From Caenorhabditis elegans (lineage: Eukaryota; Nematoda; Chromadorea; Rhabditida; Rhabditidae), in contig NC_003280.10 in NCBI RefSeq assembly GCF_000002985.6, positions 682,001-746,000 of the forward strand: a DNA stretch of 64,000 nt. Direction: 5' to 3'. Below the pieces are notes generated by a model that did no database searches, was not told the DNA's origin, and was given only the letters and a program-made list of their open reading frames with translations. Positions 9,881 through 20,114 of the stretch are shown here, piece after piece. The position numbers were made by a program, and so were the translations under genes. Within the stretch, counting starts at the first letter, position 1. Every line of letters begins with the position of its first letter.

Positions 9881-11456
9881 ATGCTCCGTACCTACACCGT
9901 ACTGCTCCTCATTGCACATGCTCATGTGCAGAGCCACTTTTACTACCCCTGCTCCGCAAGAATATTCTGGAAAATTCATGCGCTCATCAACAACACCGAC
10001 GGTATAATTATTTTTATCAGATTTAAAAAAATATATATATATTGAAAAAAAAACTTCAGGTTTTGTTACTCGGGAAGTCAAACTTGGCTACTTTATCGGG
10101 TACAAGGAGCATCGCAGTTCGGCAGAGAGAAAGGCTAATGCTCATGGTTTTCACGGCTTCTTCTTTTCTGAAATAACTCATACTTTTTCAGAAATGATCG
10201 AGAGTCTTGAGCATGCTAATACAGGTGCTTTTGATGATATCAGGACAGATAGCGAAACTCACTTTTTTGATTTGGACGATGCAGAGCGGATGATCGAACG
10301 GGATTCTATTGAAAGAACTAATGTGAGTGAGGATTAGGCTTAGGCTTAGGCTAGGCTTAGGCTTAGACTCAAGCTTAGGCGTAGGCTTAGGCTTCACGTG
10401 TTTTCAGCTCGACCATTCGGTGTAATTTGTGCAAACGCCGTCACGCGCAAATGCAGACATTTTTGCCCGCGCTGCGGTGAAATTCCTCTTGGGGAATTCA
10501 AATATTTTTCCCGCCTTTTTTGAAAATTTTCGAGGCATTGGTCGAGCTGAATACACGTGGGCTTAGGCGTAGGCTCAGGCTAGCTTAGGCTTAGGCTTAT
10601 GTTAGGATTAGTCGTATGCTTAGGTGAGGCTTAGGCTTAGCCCTGGGCTTAGACTAAAGCTTTGCTTTTGGTTTAGGCTAGCTTAGGCTTTTAGGCTTAG
10701 GCTTAGGCTTAGGCTTAAAGGTGGAGAGCGCCCAGCGGGGAAATTGCTTTAAAATACGCCCAATGGGTTCAAAATGACCGAATATCATGATTTGAAAAAT
10801 TCAGAAAAATGTTCTAGATTTTATATGATTTTTGAAAATTGCAAAAATCTCAGTTTTCCTCTATTCCTATTTGAATTTCCGCCAATTGGATTCGTATAGC
10901 GGAGCGCACTTGCATTATTTTTTATCAATTTATTTTATTTTTTCTCATTATTTCACTAATTTTCCTTATTATTTGCGTATTTTTATAGGAAAAAAGCGAG
11001 AAAAATGCAAGATAAATGCAAATTGTTCATTAAAAAATCACTGAAAATGCATAAAACAGGCTTGTTGTCGTCGGAACTCATAATTTTACAGTTTTACGCA
11101 TTTTCAGTGATTTTTTAATGAACAATTTGTATTTATCTTGCATTTTTCTCTTTTTTACACAAATAATAAGGAAAATTAGCGAAATAATGAGAAAAATAGA
11201 TATATAAATAAAAATAATGCAAGTAAATAACGCGCTCCACCGAACGAATCCAATTGGCGGAAATTCAAATAGGAATTAGGGGAAAACTGGGATTTTTAGG
11301 ATTCATATATTATATTTATTGATTCAAACTATCAAATTTCAGCACACTGTGTATCTGCGTGCAATTCCTGGACAACGTACTCTCAACAAGCAGATGTTTG
11401 TCACCTGTGGAAGGAATATACTTGCTCTCGGAAAAATTGTGAATAGAGAGTATTAA
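9881..11456 (+). CDS. Small secreted protein of unknown family
   Basis: Four exons (9881-10001, 10060-10146, 10192-10322, 11343-11456) join in phase to 150 residues. Residues 1-18 (MLRTYTVLLLIAHAHVQS) are a signal peptide, and no membrane helix follows. The middle is acidic (residues about 70-114, with TGAFDDIRTD and FDLDDAERMIERD), and the C-terminal exon reads TVYLRAIPGQ...MFVTCGRNILALG. Two mature cysteines are visible. I do not recognise the family. AATAAA follows at about 11519. Intron 2 is only 45 bp, while intron 3 is 1 kb and filled with telomeric repeats, a foldback element and a palindrome. Strong phase agreement and the signal peptide support a real gene. Confidence 0.72.
10335..10394 (+). 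repeat. Interstitial telomeric repeats, block 1
   Basis: Imperfect runs of TTAGGC, the nematode telomere unit, lie in intron 3 of the small secreted-protein gene. The block ends where a foldback element begins. Confidence 0.85.
10394..10561. mobile_element. Foldback MITE inside telomeric repeats
   Basis: Ends are CACGTGTTTTCAGCTCGACC and, inverted, CACGTGTATTCAGCTCGACC, with a GC-richer centre. The element splits the TTAGGC array. No clear target duplication can be separated from the repeat itself. Confidence 0.75.
10561..10720 (+). repeat. Interstitial telomeric repeats, block 2
   Basis: Degenerate TTAGGC and TAGGCT units continue after the foldback element, ending in four clean TTAGGC-type repeats at about 10690-10717. 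Confidence 0.8.
10845..11300. repeat. Palindrome of about 450 bp
   Basis: The left arm contains CCAATTGGATTCGTATAGCGGAG and the right arm CTCCACCGAACGAATCCAATTGG in inverse order. TAAATGCAAATTGTTCATTA pairs with the inverted copy at about 11110-11140. It forms a long hairpin in intron 3 of the secreted-protein gene and is likely a decayed foldback transposon. Confidence 0.75.
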
Positions 11457-11617
11457 ATACTGTGTTTTCTTAAAATTTAATGTGTTACTTAATATGATTA
11501 TTGAAAATCATTTACTATTAATAAAGCGCTTATTCTGTGTGTCCATAGTTTGTAGTCTATGTAGTCTTTGTAGTCTGTGACGTCACAGCGTAAAGAGACT
11601 AGGCGTTTTAATATGTT

Positions 11618-11637
11618 GGGGGGGGGGGGGGGGGGGG
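11618..11637 (+). repeat. G20 homopolymer
   Basis: Twenty consecutive guanines. In C. elegans such tracts are unstable without the DOG-1/FANCJ helicase and can form G-quadruplexes. Confidence 0.95.
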
Positions 11638-12255
11638 ATATTGGTTTGAGGTTAGATGGGATGTGGTCGGGTACTGTAGTAGTACTGTAGTGGTACTGTA
11701 GGAGTACTGTAGGATTACTGTAGTTTGGGAAAAATTGACTTTTCGCCTTTTGAAGGGATATTGGTTTGAGGTTAGTGATGGGATGTGGTCGGGGTACTGT
11801 AGTAGTACTGTAGAGGTACTGTAGGAGTACTGTAGGATTACTGTAGTTTGGGAAAATGTGACTTTTTGCCTTTTGAAGGGATATTGGATTGAGGTTAGTG
11901 ATAGGATGTGGTCGGGGTACTGTAGTAGTACTGTAGAGGAACTGTAGGAGTACTGTGGGATTACTGTAGTTTTGGAAAATTTGGATTTTCGTCTTTTGAA
12001 GGGGGATATTGCTTTGGGGTTGGTGGCGGGATATGGTCGGGGTACTGTAATAGTACTGTAGAGGTACTGTAGGAGTACTGTAGGATTACTGTAGTTTGGG
12101 AAAATGTGACTTTTTGCCTTTTGAAGGGATATTGGATTGAGGTTAGTGATAGGATGTGGTCGGGGTACTGTAGTAGTACTGTAGAGGAACTGTAGGAGTA
12201 CTGTGGGATTACTATAGTTTAGGAAAAATTTACTTTTTGTCTTTTGAAGGGATAT
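11638..12255 (+). repeat. TACTGTAG minisatellite, about 120-bp unit
   Basis: About five units, each with GGGATATTGGTTTGAGGTTA, GGTCGGGGTACTGTAGTAGT and a CTTTTTGCCTTTTGAAGGGA-like tail. The unit at about 11993-12100 is essentially the exact reverse complement of units at 28735-29030 in an RRP9 intron. Confidence 0.9.
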
Positions 12256-12270
12256 TAGAAAATTCGAGAA

Positions 12271-12359
12271 ATGTTCTATATAGAATCGTCTGGAAAGCTC
12301 GAGAAAATTCTGGAATGTTCTAGAACCTTCTGGAAAATTCGAGAAAATTTAAAAATGTT
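12271..12359. promoter_or_regulatory. Heat-shock-element array, copy 1
   Basis: The leader before the 15-bp satellite is built from alternating nTTCn and nGAAn: TTCTGGAATGTTCTAGAA followed by CCTTCTGGAAAATTCGAGAA. This is the recognition pattern of heat shock factor trimers. In C. elegans, HSE clusters are known to be spread by Helitron elements. Binding is inferred, not shown. Confidence 0.7.
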
Positions 12360-15300
12360 CGTGACGAGACCCATCGTGGTAAGACCCGTCGTGGTGAGAC
12401 CCATCGTGGTGAGACCCATCGTGGTGAGACCCATCGTGACGAGACCCATCGTGGTGAGACCCATCGTGACGAGACCCATCGTGGTGAGACCCATCGTGGT
12501 GAGACCCATCGTGGTGAGACCCATCGTGGTGAGACCCATCTTGACGAGACCCATCGTGGTGAGACCCATCGTGGTGATACCCATCGTGGTGAGACCCATC
12601 GCGGTGAGACCCATCGTGACGATACCTTTCGTGGTGAGACCCTTCGTGGTGAGACCCATCTTGACGAGACCCATCGTGGTGAGACCCATCGTGACGAGAC
12701 CCATCGTGGTGAGACCCATCGTGATGAGACCCATCGTGACGAGACCCATCGTGATGAGACCCATCGTGGTGAGACCCATCGTGGTGAGACCCATCGTGGT
12801 GAGACCCATCGTGACGATACCTTTCGTGGTGAGACCTTTCGTGGTGAGACCCATCGTGACGAGACCCATCGTGGTGAGACCCATCGTGATGAGACCCATC
12901 GTGGTGAGACCCATCGTGGTGAGACCCATCGTGGTGAGACCCATCGTGGTGAGACCCATCGTGGTGAGACCCATCGTGGTGAGACCCATCGTGGTGAGAC
13001 CCATCGCGGTGAGACCCATCGTGACGAAACCTTTCGTGGTGAGACCCATCGTGGTGAGACCCATCGCGGTGAGACCCATCGTGACGATACCCATCGTGGT
13101 GAGACCCATCGTGGTGAGACCCATCGTGGTGAGACCCACCGTGGTGAGACCCATCGTGGTGAGACCCATCGTGGTGAGACCCATCGTGGTGAGACCCATC
13201 GTGGTGAGACCCATCGTGGTGAGACCCATCGTGGTGAGACCCATCGCGGTGAGACCCATTGTGACGATACCCATCGTGGTGAGACCCGTCGTGCTGAGAC
13301 CCATCGTGGTGAGACCCATCGCGGTGAGACCCATCGTGACGAGACCCATCGTGACGATACCCATCGTGGTGAGACCCATCGTGGTGAGACCCATCGTGGT
13401 GAGACCCACCGTGGTGAGACCCATCGTGGTGAGACCCATCGTGACGAGACCCATCGTGGTGAGACCCATCGTGGTGATACCCATCGTGGTGAGACCCATC
13501 GCGGTGAGACCCATCGTGGTGAGACCCATCGTGGTGAGACCCATCGTGGTGAGACCCATCGTGGTGAGACCCATCGTGGTGAGACCCATCGTGGTGAGAC
13601 CCATCGTGGTGAGACCCATCGTGACGATACCCATCGTGGTGAGACCCGTCGTGCTGAGACCCATCGTGGTGAGACCCATCGCGGTGAGACCCATCGTGAC
13701 GAGACCCATCGTGGTGAGACCCATCGTGGTGAGACCCATCGTGGTGAGACCCACCGTGGTGAGACCCATCGTGGTGAGACCCATCGTGACGAGACCCATC
13801 GTGACGATACCTTTCGTGGTGAGACCCTTCGTGGTGAGACCCATCGTGACGAGACCCATCGTGGTGAGACCCATCGTGACGATACCTTTCGTGGTGAGAC
13901 CCTTCGTGGTGAGACCCATCGTGACGAGACCCATCGTGGTGAGACCCATCGTGATGAGACCCATCGTGGTGAGACCCATCGTGGTGAGACCCATCGTGGT
14001 GAGACCCATCGTGGTGAGACCCATCGTGGTGAGACCCATCGTGGTGAGACCCATCGTGGTGAGACCCTTCGCGGTGAGACCCGTTGTGATGATACCCAGC
14101 GTGGTGAGACCCGTCGTGCTGAGACCCATCGTGGTGAGACCCTTCGCGGTGAGACCCATCGTGACGAGTCCCATCGTGGTGAGACCCATCGTGGTGAGAC
14201 CCATCGTGGTGAGACCCACCGTGGTGAGACCCATCGTGGTGAGACCCATCGTGACGAGACCCATCGTGACGATACCTTTCGTGGTGAGACCCTTCGTGGT
14301 GAGACCCATCGTGACGAGACCCATCGTGGTGAGACCCATCGTGACGATACCTTTCGTGGTGAGACCCTTCGTGGTGAGACCCATCTTGACGAGACCCATC
14401 GTGGTGAGACCCATCGTGATGAGACCCATCGTGGTGAGACCCATCGTGGTGAGACCCATCGCGGTGAGACCCATCGTGATGAGACCCATCGTGGTGAGAC
14501 CCACCGTGGTGAGACCCATCGTGGTGAGACCCATCGCGGTGAGACCCATCGTGCTGAGACCTTTCGTGGTGAGACCCATCGTGCTGAGACCCATCGTGGT
14601 GAGACCAATCGTGGTGAGACCCATCGTGGTGAGACCCACCGTGGTGAGACCCATCGTGGTGAGACCAATCGTGGTGAGACCCATCGTGGTGAGACCCATC
14701 GTGGTGAGACCCATCGTGGTGACACCCATCGTGCTGAGACCCATCGTGACGAGACCCATCGTGGTGAGACCAATCGTGACGAGACCCATCGTGGTGAGAC
14801 CCATCGTGGTGAGACCCATCGTGGTGACACCAATCGTGGTGAGACCCATCGTGGTGAGACCTTTCGTGGTGAGACCCATCGTGGTGAGACCCATCGCGGT
14901 GAGACCCATCGTGGTGAGACCCATCGTGGTGAGACCCACCGTGGTGAGACCCATCGTGGTGAGACCCATCGCGGTGAGACCCATCGTGACGATACCTTTC
15001 GTGGTGAGACCCATCGTGGTGAGACCCATTGTGGTGAGACCCATCGTGGTGAGACCCATCGTGGTGAGACCCTTCGTGGTGAGACCCTTCGTGGTGAGAC
15101 CCATCGTGACGAGACCCATCGTGGTGAGACCCTTCGTGATGAGACCCATCGTGGTGAGACCCTTCGTGGTGAGACCCATCGTGGTGAGACCCTTCGTGGT
15201 GAGACCCATCGCGGTGAGACCCATCGTGACGATACCTTTCGTGGTGAGACCCTTCGTGGTGAGACCCATCTTGACGAGACCCATCGTGGTGAGACCCATC

Positions 15301-15822
15301 GTGATGAGACCCATCGTGGTGAGACCCATCGTGGTGAGACCCATCGCGGTGAGACCCATCGTGGTGAGACCCATCGTGGTGAGACCCACCGTGGTGAGAC
15401 CCATCGTGGTGAGACCCATCGTGACGAGACCCATCGTGACGATACCTTTCGTGGTGAGACCCTTCGTGGTGAGACCCTTCGTGACGAGACCCATCGTGGT
15501 GAGACCCATCGTGACGATACCTTTCGTGGTGAGACCCATCGTGATGAGACCCATCGTGGTGAGACCCTTCGTGGTGAGACCCATCGTGACGAGACCCATC
15601 GTGATGAGACCCATCGTGACGATACCCATCGTGGTGAGACCCTTCGTGGTGAGACCCATCTTGACGAGACCCATCGTGGTGAGACCCATCGTGATGAGAC
15701 CCACCGTGGTGAGACCCATCTTGACGAGACCCATCGTGGTGAGACCCATCGTGATGAGACCCATCGTGGTGAGACCCATCGTGATGAGACCCATCGTGGT
15801 GAGACCCATCGTGGTGAGACCC
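12360..15822 (+). repeat. 15-bp satellite, block 1
   Basis: About 230 head-to-tail copies of GTGGTGAGACCCATC with frequent GTGACGAGACC, TTCGTGG, CACCGTGG and GATACC variants. Because 15 is a multiple of three and the unit lacks stops, long frames stay open on both strands. None has a start context, splice sites or composition suggesting a protein. Confidence 0.97.
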
Positions 15823-15825
15823 ACG

Positions 15826-15899
15826 TCTGGAAAGCTCGAGAAAATTCTGGAATGTTCTAGAACCTTCTGGAAAATTCGAGAAAATTTAAAAATGTTCGT
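15826..15899. promoter_or_regulatory. Heat-shock-element array, copy 2
   Basis: Near-exact repeat of the leader at about 12289-12362, again with TTCTGGAATGTTCTAGAA, and again followed by GTGACGAGACCCATCGTGGT. It shows that leader and satellite were duplicated as one higher-order unit. Confidence 0.75.
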
Positions 15900-17093
15900 G
15901 ACGAGACCCATCGTGGTAAGACCCGTCGTGGTGAGACCCATCGTGGTGAGACCCATCGTGGTGAGACCCATCGTGACGAGACCCATCGTGGTGAGACCCA
16001 TCGTGACGAGACCCATCGTGGTGAGACCCATCGTGGTGAGACCCATCGTGGTGAGACCCACCGTGGTGAGACCCATCGTGACGAGACCCACCGTGGTGAG
16101 ACCCATCGTGACGAGACCCATCGTGGTGAGACCCACCGTGGTGAGACCCATCGTGGTGAGACCCACCGTGGTGAGACCCATCGTGACGAGACCCATCGTG
16201 GTGAGACCCACCGTGGTGAGACCCATCGTGGTGAGACCCATCGTGGTGAGACCCATCGTGACGAGACCCATCGTGCTGAGACCCATCGTGGTGAGACCCA
16301 TCGTGCTGAGACCCATCGTGGTGAGACCAATCGTGGTGAGACCCATCGTGGTGAGACCCATCGTGGTGAGACCCATCGTGGTGATACCAATCGTGGTGAG
16401 ACCCATCGTGGTGAGACCCATCGTGGTGAGACCCATCGTGGTGAGACCCATCGTGCTGATACCCATCGTGACGAGACCCATCGTGATGAGACCCATCGTG
16501 ACGAGACCCATCGTGGTGAGACCCATCGTGGTGAGACCCATCGTGACGAGACCCATCGTGGTGAGACCCACCGTGGTGAGACCCATCATGGTGAGACCCA
16601 TCGTGGTGAGACCCATCGTGACGAGACCCATCGTGGTGAGACCCACCGTGGTGAGACCCATCGTGACGATACCCATCGTGGTGAGACCCATCGTGGTGAG
16701 ACCCATCGTGGTGAGACCCACCGTGGTGAGACCCATCGTGGTGAGACCCATCGTGGTGAGACCCATCGTGGTGAGACCCATCGTGGTGAGACCCATCGTG
16801 GTGAGACCCATCGTGATGAGACCCATCGTGGTGAGACCCTTCGTGGTGAGACCCATCGTGGTGAGACCCATCGCGGTGAGACCCATCGTGACGATACCTT
16901 TCGTGGTGAGACCCATCGTGGTGAGACCCATTGTGGTGAGACCCATCGTGGTGAGACCCATCGTGGTGAGACCCTTCGTGGTGAGACCCTTCGTGGTGAG
17001 ACCCATCGTGACGAGACCCATCGTGACGAGACCCATCGTGGTGAGACCCATCGTGATGAGACCCATCGTGGTGAGACCCTTCGTGGTGAGACC
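15900..17093 (+). repeat. 15-bp satellite, block 2
   Basis: About 80 further copies of the same unit. The first units match those that open block 1, so block 2 begins as a copy of block 1 and then differs in variant order. One stray unit remains at about 17438-17460. Confidence 0.96.
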
Positions 17094-17570
17094 CAAATTT
17101 TTGGCGGGAAATTCAAATTTTCAGTGAAAAAAATTTTGGCGGGAAATTCAAATCAGTGAAAAAAAATTTTGGCGGGAAATTCAAATTTTCAGTGAAAAAG
17201 TTTTGGCGGGAAATTCAAATTTTCTGTGAGAAAAATTTTGGGGGAAATTCAAATTTTCAGTGAAAAAAATTTTGGCGGGAAATTCAAATTTTCAGTGAAA
17301 AACATTTTGGCGGGAATTTCAAATTTTCAGTGAAAAACATTTTGCCGGGAAATTCAAATTTCTGAGAAAAAATTTTTGGCGGGAAATTCAAATTTTCTGA
17401 GAAACTTTTTGTTAGCTTAAGTACCACCTGGAACTGGCGAGACCTATCGTGGTGAGACCCTTAAAAATATGGGCGGGAACTTCAAAATTTATGAGAAAAG
17501 AAATTTTAGCGGGAAATTCAAATTTTCTGAGGAAAACATTTGGCGGGAAATCCAAATTTTTGTTCTGGAA
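17094..17570 (+). repeat. TTTTGGCGGGAAATTCAAA tandem repeat
   Basis: About ten units of roughly 38-45 bp, each with TTTTGGCGGGAAATTCAAAT and a TTTTCAGTGAAAAA spacer. E2F-like TTTGGCGGGAAA is embedded in every unit, but no function is implied. Confidence 0.9.
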
Positions 17571-17585
17571 TCAATTTTTTTGTTT

Positions 17586-17672
17586 CAGCACCTTCTGGAA
17601 GTTTCAAGAAAATTCTAGACTGTTCTAGAATCATCTGGAAAATTTAAAAAAGTTCTGAAATGCTCTACAACC
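17586..17672. promoter_or_regulatory. Degenerate heat-shock-element cluster, copy 3
   Basis: CACCTTCTGGAAGTTTCAAG and ATTCTAGACTGTTCTAGAA continue the nTTCnnGAA pattern at the right end of the satellite block, but with more mismatches than the two leaders. Confidence 0.5.
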
Positions 17673-18056
17673 TCCTAAAACTGTAGGAGTTTTTATTTGT
17701 TTCGTTACATCTATATTCAAAGAACTTACTATTAGTAGTTAATTATTCAGACTTCTCCAGTTAAGGAAAGTTGTTAACTTATTAAAAAAACTGTAACCCT
17801 GTGGAATTTTTTCGAAAGCCTGATAATGATAATGTGTAGTAGAAAAATCAGAACATTCTAACTGTCTCTTTGAATTTTCTGAATAGTATACCATGGAAGG
17901 AGAAAATGCGATTTAATCGATGAAGTTTCAATTTTTTTTAATGAGACATTTTTGAATGATTAAAAGGACATCTATTTGTTATACATTTTAAACTCCGCCA
18001 GTCGTTGGCCGCGCCGGAGGCGCGGTCATCGGCTGGTTATCGAATAAAATGTCACG

Positions 18057-18400
18057 ATTTGAAGTTTCGAAGTTTGTAGTTTGTAGTCTAGCAGACCAAT
18101 TTTCAATACATCTCTGGAGTCACTTGGATTTCTCTGAAAAATATTTTTTAAAAATGAGGAATATTTGGAGATTAGAAGTGAAAATTTTGTAAAAATTGCT
18201 TTAAATCGAGATTTTCCAGGCTAAGGAGTTAATTTTCAGTGAGAAAACCGTCTGAAAACGCAAAAAATCCAAGTTTTTCAATTAAAAAACCCATTGGTCT
18301 GCTAAATCGAAATTTGTAGTTTGTAGCCTAGCAGACCCATTCTCTTCAAAATCACTTGGGTCTGCTAAATCGAAATTTGTAGTTTGTAGCCTAGCAGACA
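18057..18400. repeat. Hairpin repeats of the GGTCTGCTA type, cluster 1
   Basis: Units of about 44 bp run from GGTCTGCTAAATCGAAATTT to GTAGTCTAGCAGACC and are self-complementary at their ends. Two more clusters lie in thoc-1 introns at 21064-21230 and 26644-27008. The stretch 17700-18050 shows no gene, only a short GC-rich inverted repeat GGCCGCGCC/GGCGCGGTC at about 18008-18030. Confidence 0.8.
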
Positions 18401-18627
18401 CTTGAATCATCTGATTTGTCTGAAATTCTGAAAAAATTCGCGTTTGATTTGACTGTGAAACAACAAAAAAAAATCGAATTTCTAACTCAAAATTTACTCA
18501 CAATTTCAAAATTCACACGATTTTCCCGCTAGAATGCCGAGAAAAACGTGGTTGAGAGAGGTGATTTAACAGAAAAAGACGAAAAAAAAGGGCGCGGAAA
18601 ATTATAATTTTGAAGAATTCGAAGAAT

Positions 18628-19117
18628 CTAATGTTGCTTCATTTGGTATGGTGGAATGAGTCCGGATGTCTCGGCGCGAGCCTTCTTCTCTGCCTCGATC
18701 TCGTCCAAATATGGCTTCAAGTACCACGATTCCTGAAGAAAAATAGATTTTTTAAAGTTGAATTTCGAGTGAAAAGCTACCTGATCCCATTGAGTCCATT
18801 CAGCCTTTGGAAGCTTCTCGCCGTGGAGAGCCAAAGTGTGGGCACGTGAAAGACGGATCTGAAGTAAAAAAAGATTGAAAATTCCAATTTTTAATCGATT
18901 TTCTCACCTTTCTCTGATCGAAAACGTGTGGCTCCTGGAGATTAAGGCGTCTGAGAGCCTCGGTGACTTCTGGAGCCGGCTCAAAGTAGGTGTCGTGGAA
19001 TTGGAGCCCGTACTCGCGTCCTCCCCACAAGTTGCTCCATGCGAACTTGCGAAGCGTGCTGGCGATCGTGCCGTTGTAGGCGAAGGTGACGGCTTTTGAG
19101 GCGGCTTGACTGGCCAT
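18628..19117 (-). CDS. T02H6.11: Cytochrome b-c1 complex subunit 7 (UQCRB/QCR7)
   Basis: Three exons on the minus strand (19117-18908, 18858-18781, 18732-18628) give exactly 130 residues. The sequence matches the QCR7/UQCRB family: NLWGGREYGLQFHDTYFEP near residue 30, an EALRRLNLQEPHVFDQRKIR segment, then LPKAEWTQWDQ and YLKPYLDEIEAEKKARAE at the C-terminus. This small subunit sits on the matrix side of respiratory complex III and helps hold cytochrome b. Length equals the family norm. The start follows CTTTTCAGGTAACGAA, a good trans-splice acceptor 8 bp before the ATG. The gene diverges from thoc-1 across a 1-kb spacer. The C. elegans gene name is from memory and fairly sure. Confidence 0.95.
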
Positions 19118-20114
19118 TTCGTTACCTGAAAAGAAAAAAATAAAAGAAAATTAGTGGGGAATTCTGGGGAAAAGCTGAAGAAAAACTGAAAAAATACAAG
19201 TTTTCACATGTTTTTCGGGAAATATCGATTTTTAGCTCAATTTCTCGGATTTTAAATGATTTTCTTGAGATTTTTTACATAAAGTCACTTATAACAAGCA
19301 AAAAATTAGGCAAAAATGCACAATTATCATTGAAAACTCTTAAAAATCCGGCAAAAACAAAGATAATGCAAAAAATTCTCAAAAATCAGATTCCAAGCGA
19401 TTTCTCGAGTTATTTTACAAATTTACGCATTAAAACTGTCAGAAAACCTCATAAAGCTGATTTTTGTGCTTAAAATGCAAAAAAAATCGGAATTTCCAGC
19501 TAAAAATCAAAGAAAACCGAATGAAAAGGAAAATTATGAATTCGGCGGTGTCGCTAAACAACACGCAGGGTGTTATTTCGGAGCATCGTTGTGAACAAAT
19601 TTTTGGAAATTAATTTTCTCAAGCTTTCAAGCATTGAGAACCTAATTTTTTGAAGTTAAAATACACATTTTATGATGGTTTTTTCTAATAAACTAAAGAA
19701 AAATTTCATAGGAATCGATTAAAGGGAAATTGAAGTATTTTATTTTTAACTAACGCCATGTAGCAGATAGATAATATGTTTTTTCAAAGTTTACTATGTT
19801 AAAATACTCCTTAGAACTTGATGAATTCAGATTTTTCACCAGAAACGTTGCCGGATGAGTATTTTGTGAAAAAAAAATAAGAAAATTGGCTGAAGTTTGA
19901 TTTACGGTAAACAACACGCGCCTCGTTATTTCGGAGCTTCGTTGCAAGTGATTTTTTTTCGATAATTTTTTTTTCGAATTAATTAATTTTTTCATTAAAT
20001 TGAACCGATTTCTATTGATTTTCTATTTTAAAATTGCGAAAATAAACAAATAAAAAATTTTAGTCGTTAATCTCTCAACTTTCACCCGTCAATTTTAATG
20101 TTTTAGGTCAAAAA
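19118..20114. promoter_or_regulatory. Divergent promoter region, complex III gene and thoc-1
   Basis: A 1-kb AT-rich spacer between head-to-head genes. It holds two direct copies of AAACAACACGC(N)TTATTTCGGAGC(A/T)TCGTTG, at about 19557-19594 and 19913-19945. A related sequence forms the centre of the MITE at 8476-8851. They may be regulatory or remnants of that element. No TATA box stands out. Confidence 0.5.

Noticed and set aside
12271-17127. 1618-codon open frame on plus and 1606-codon frame on minus
   Set aside because: Both follow from a stop-free 15-bp satellite whose length is a multiple of three. There are no splice sites, start context or family match.
17100-17560. TTTGGCGGGAAA as E2F sites
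   Set aside because: The motif is simply part of a tandem repeat unit and is not near a promoter.
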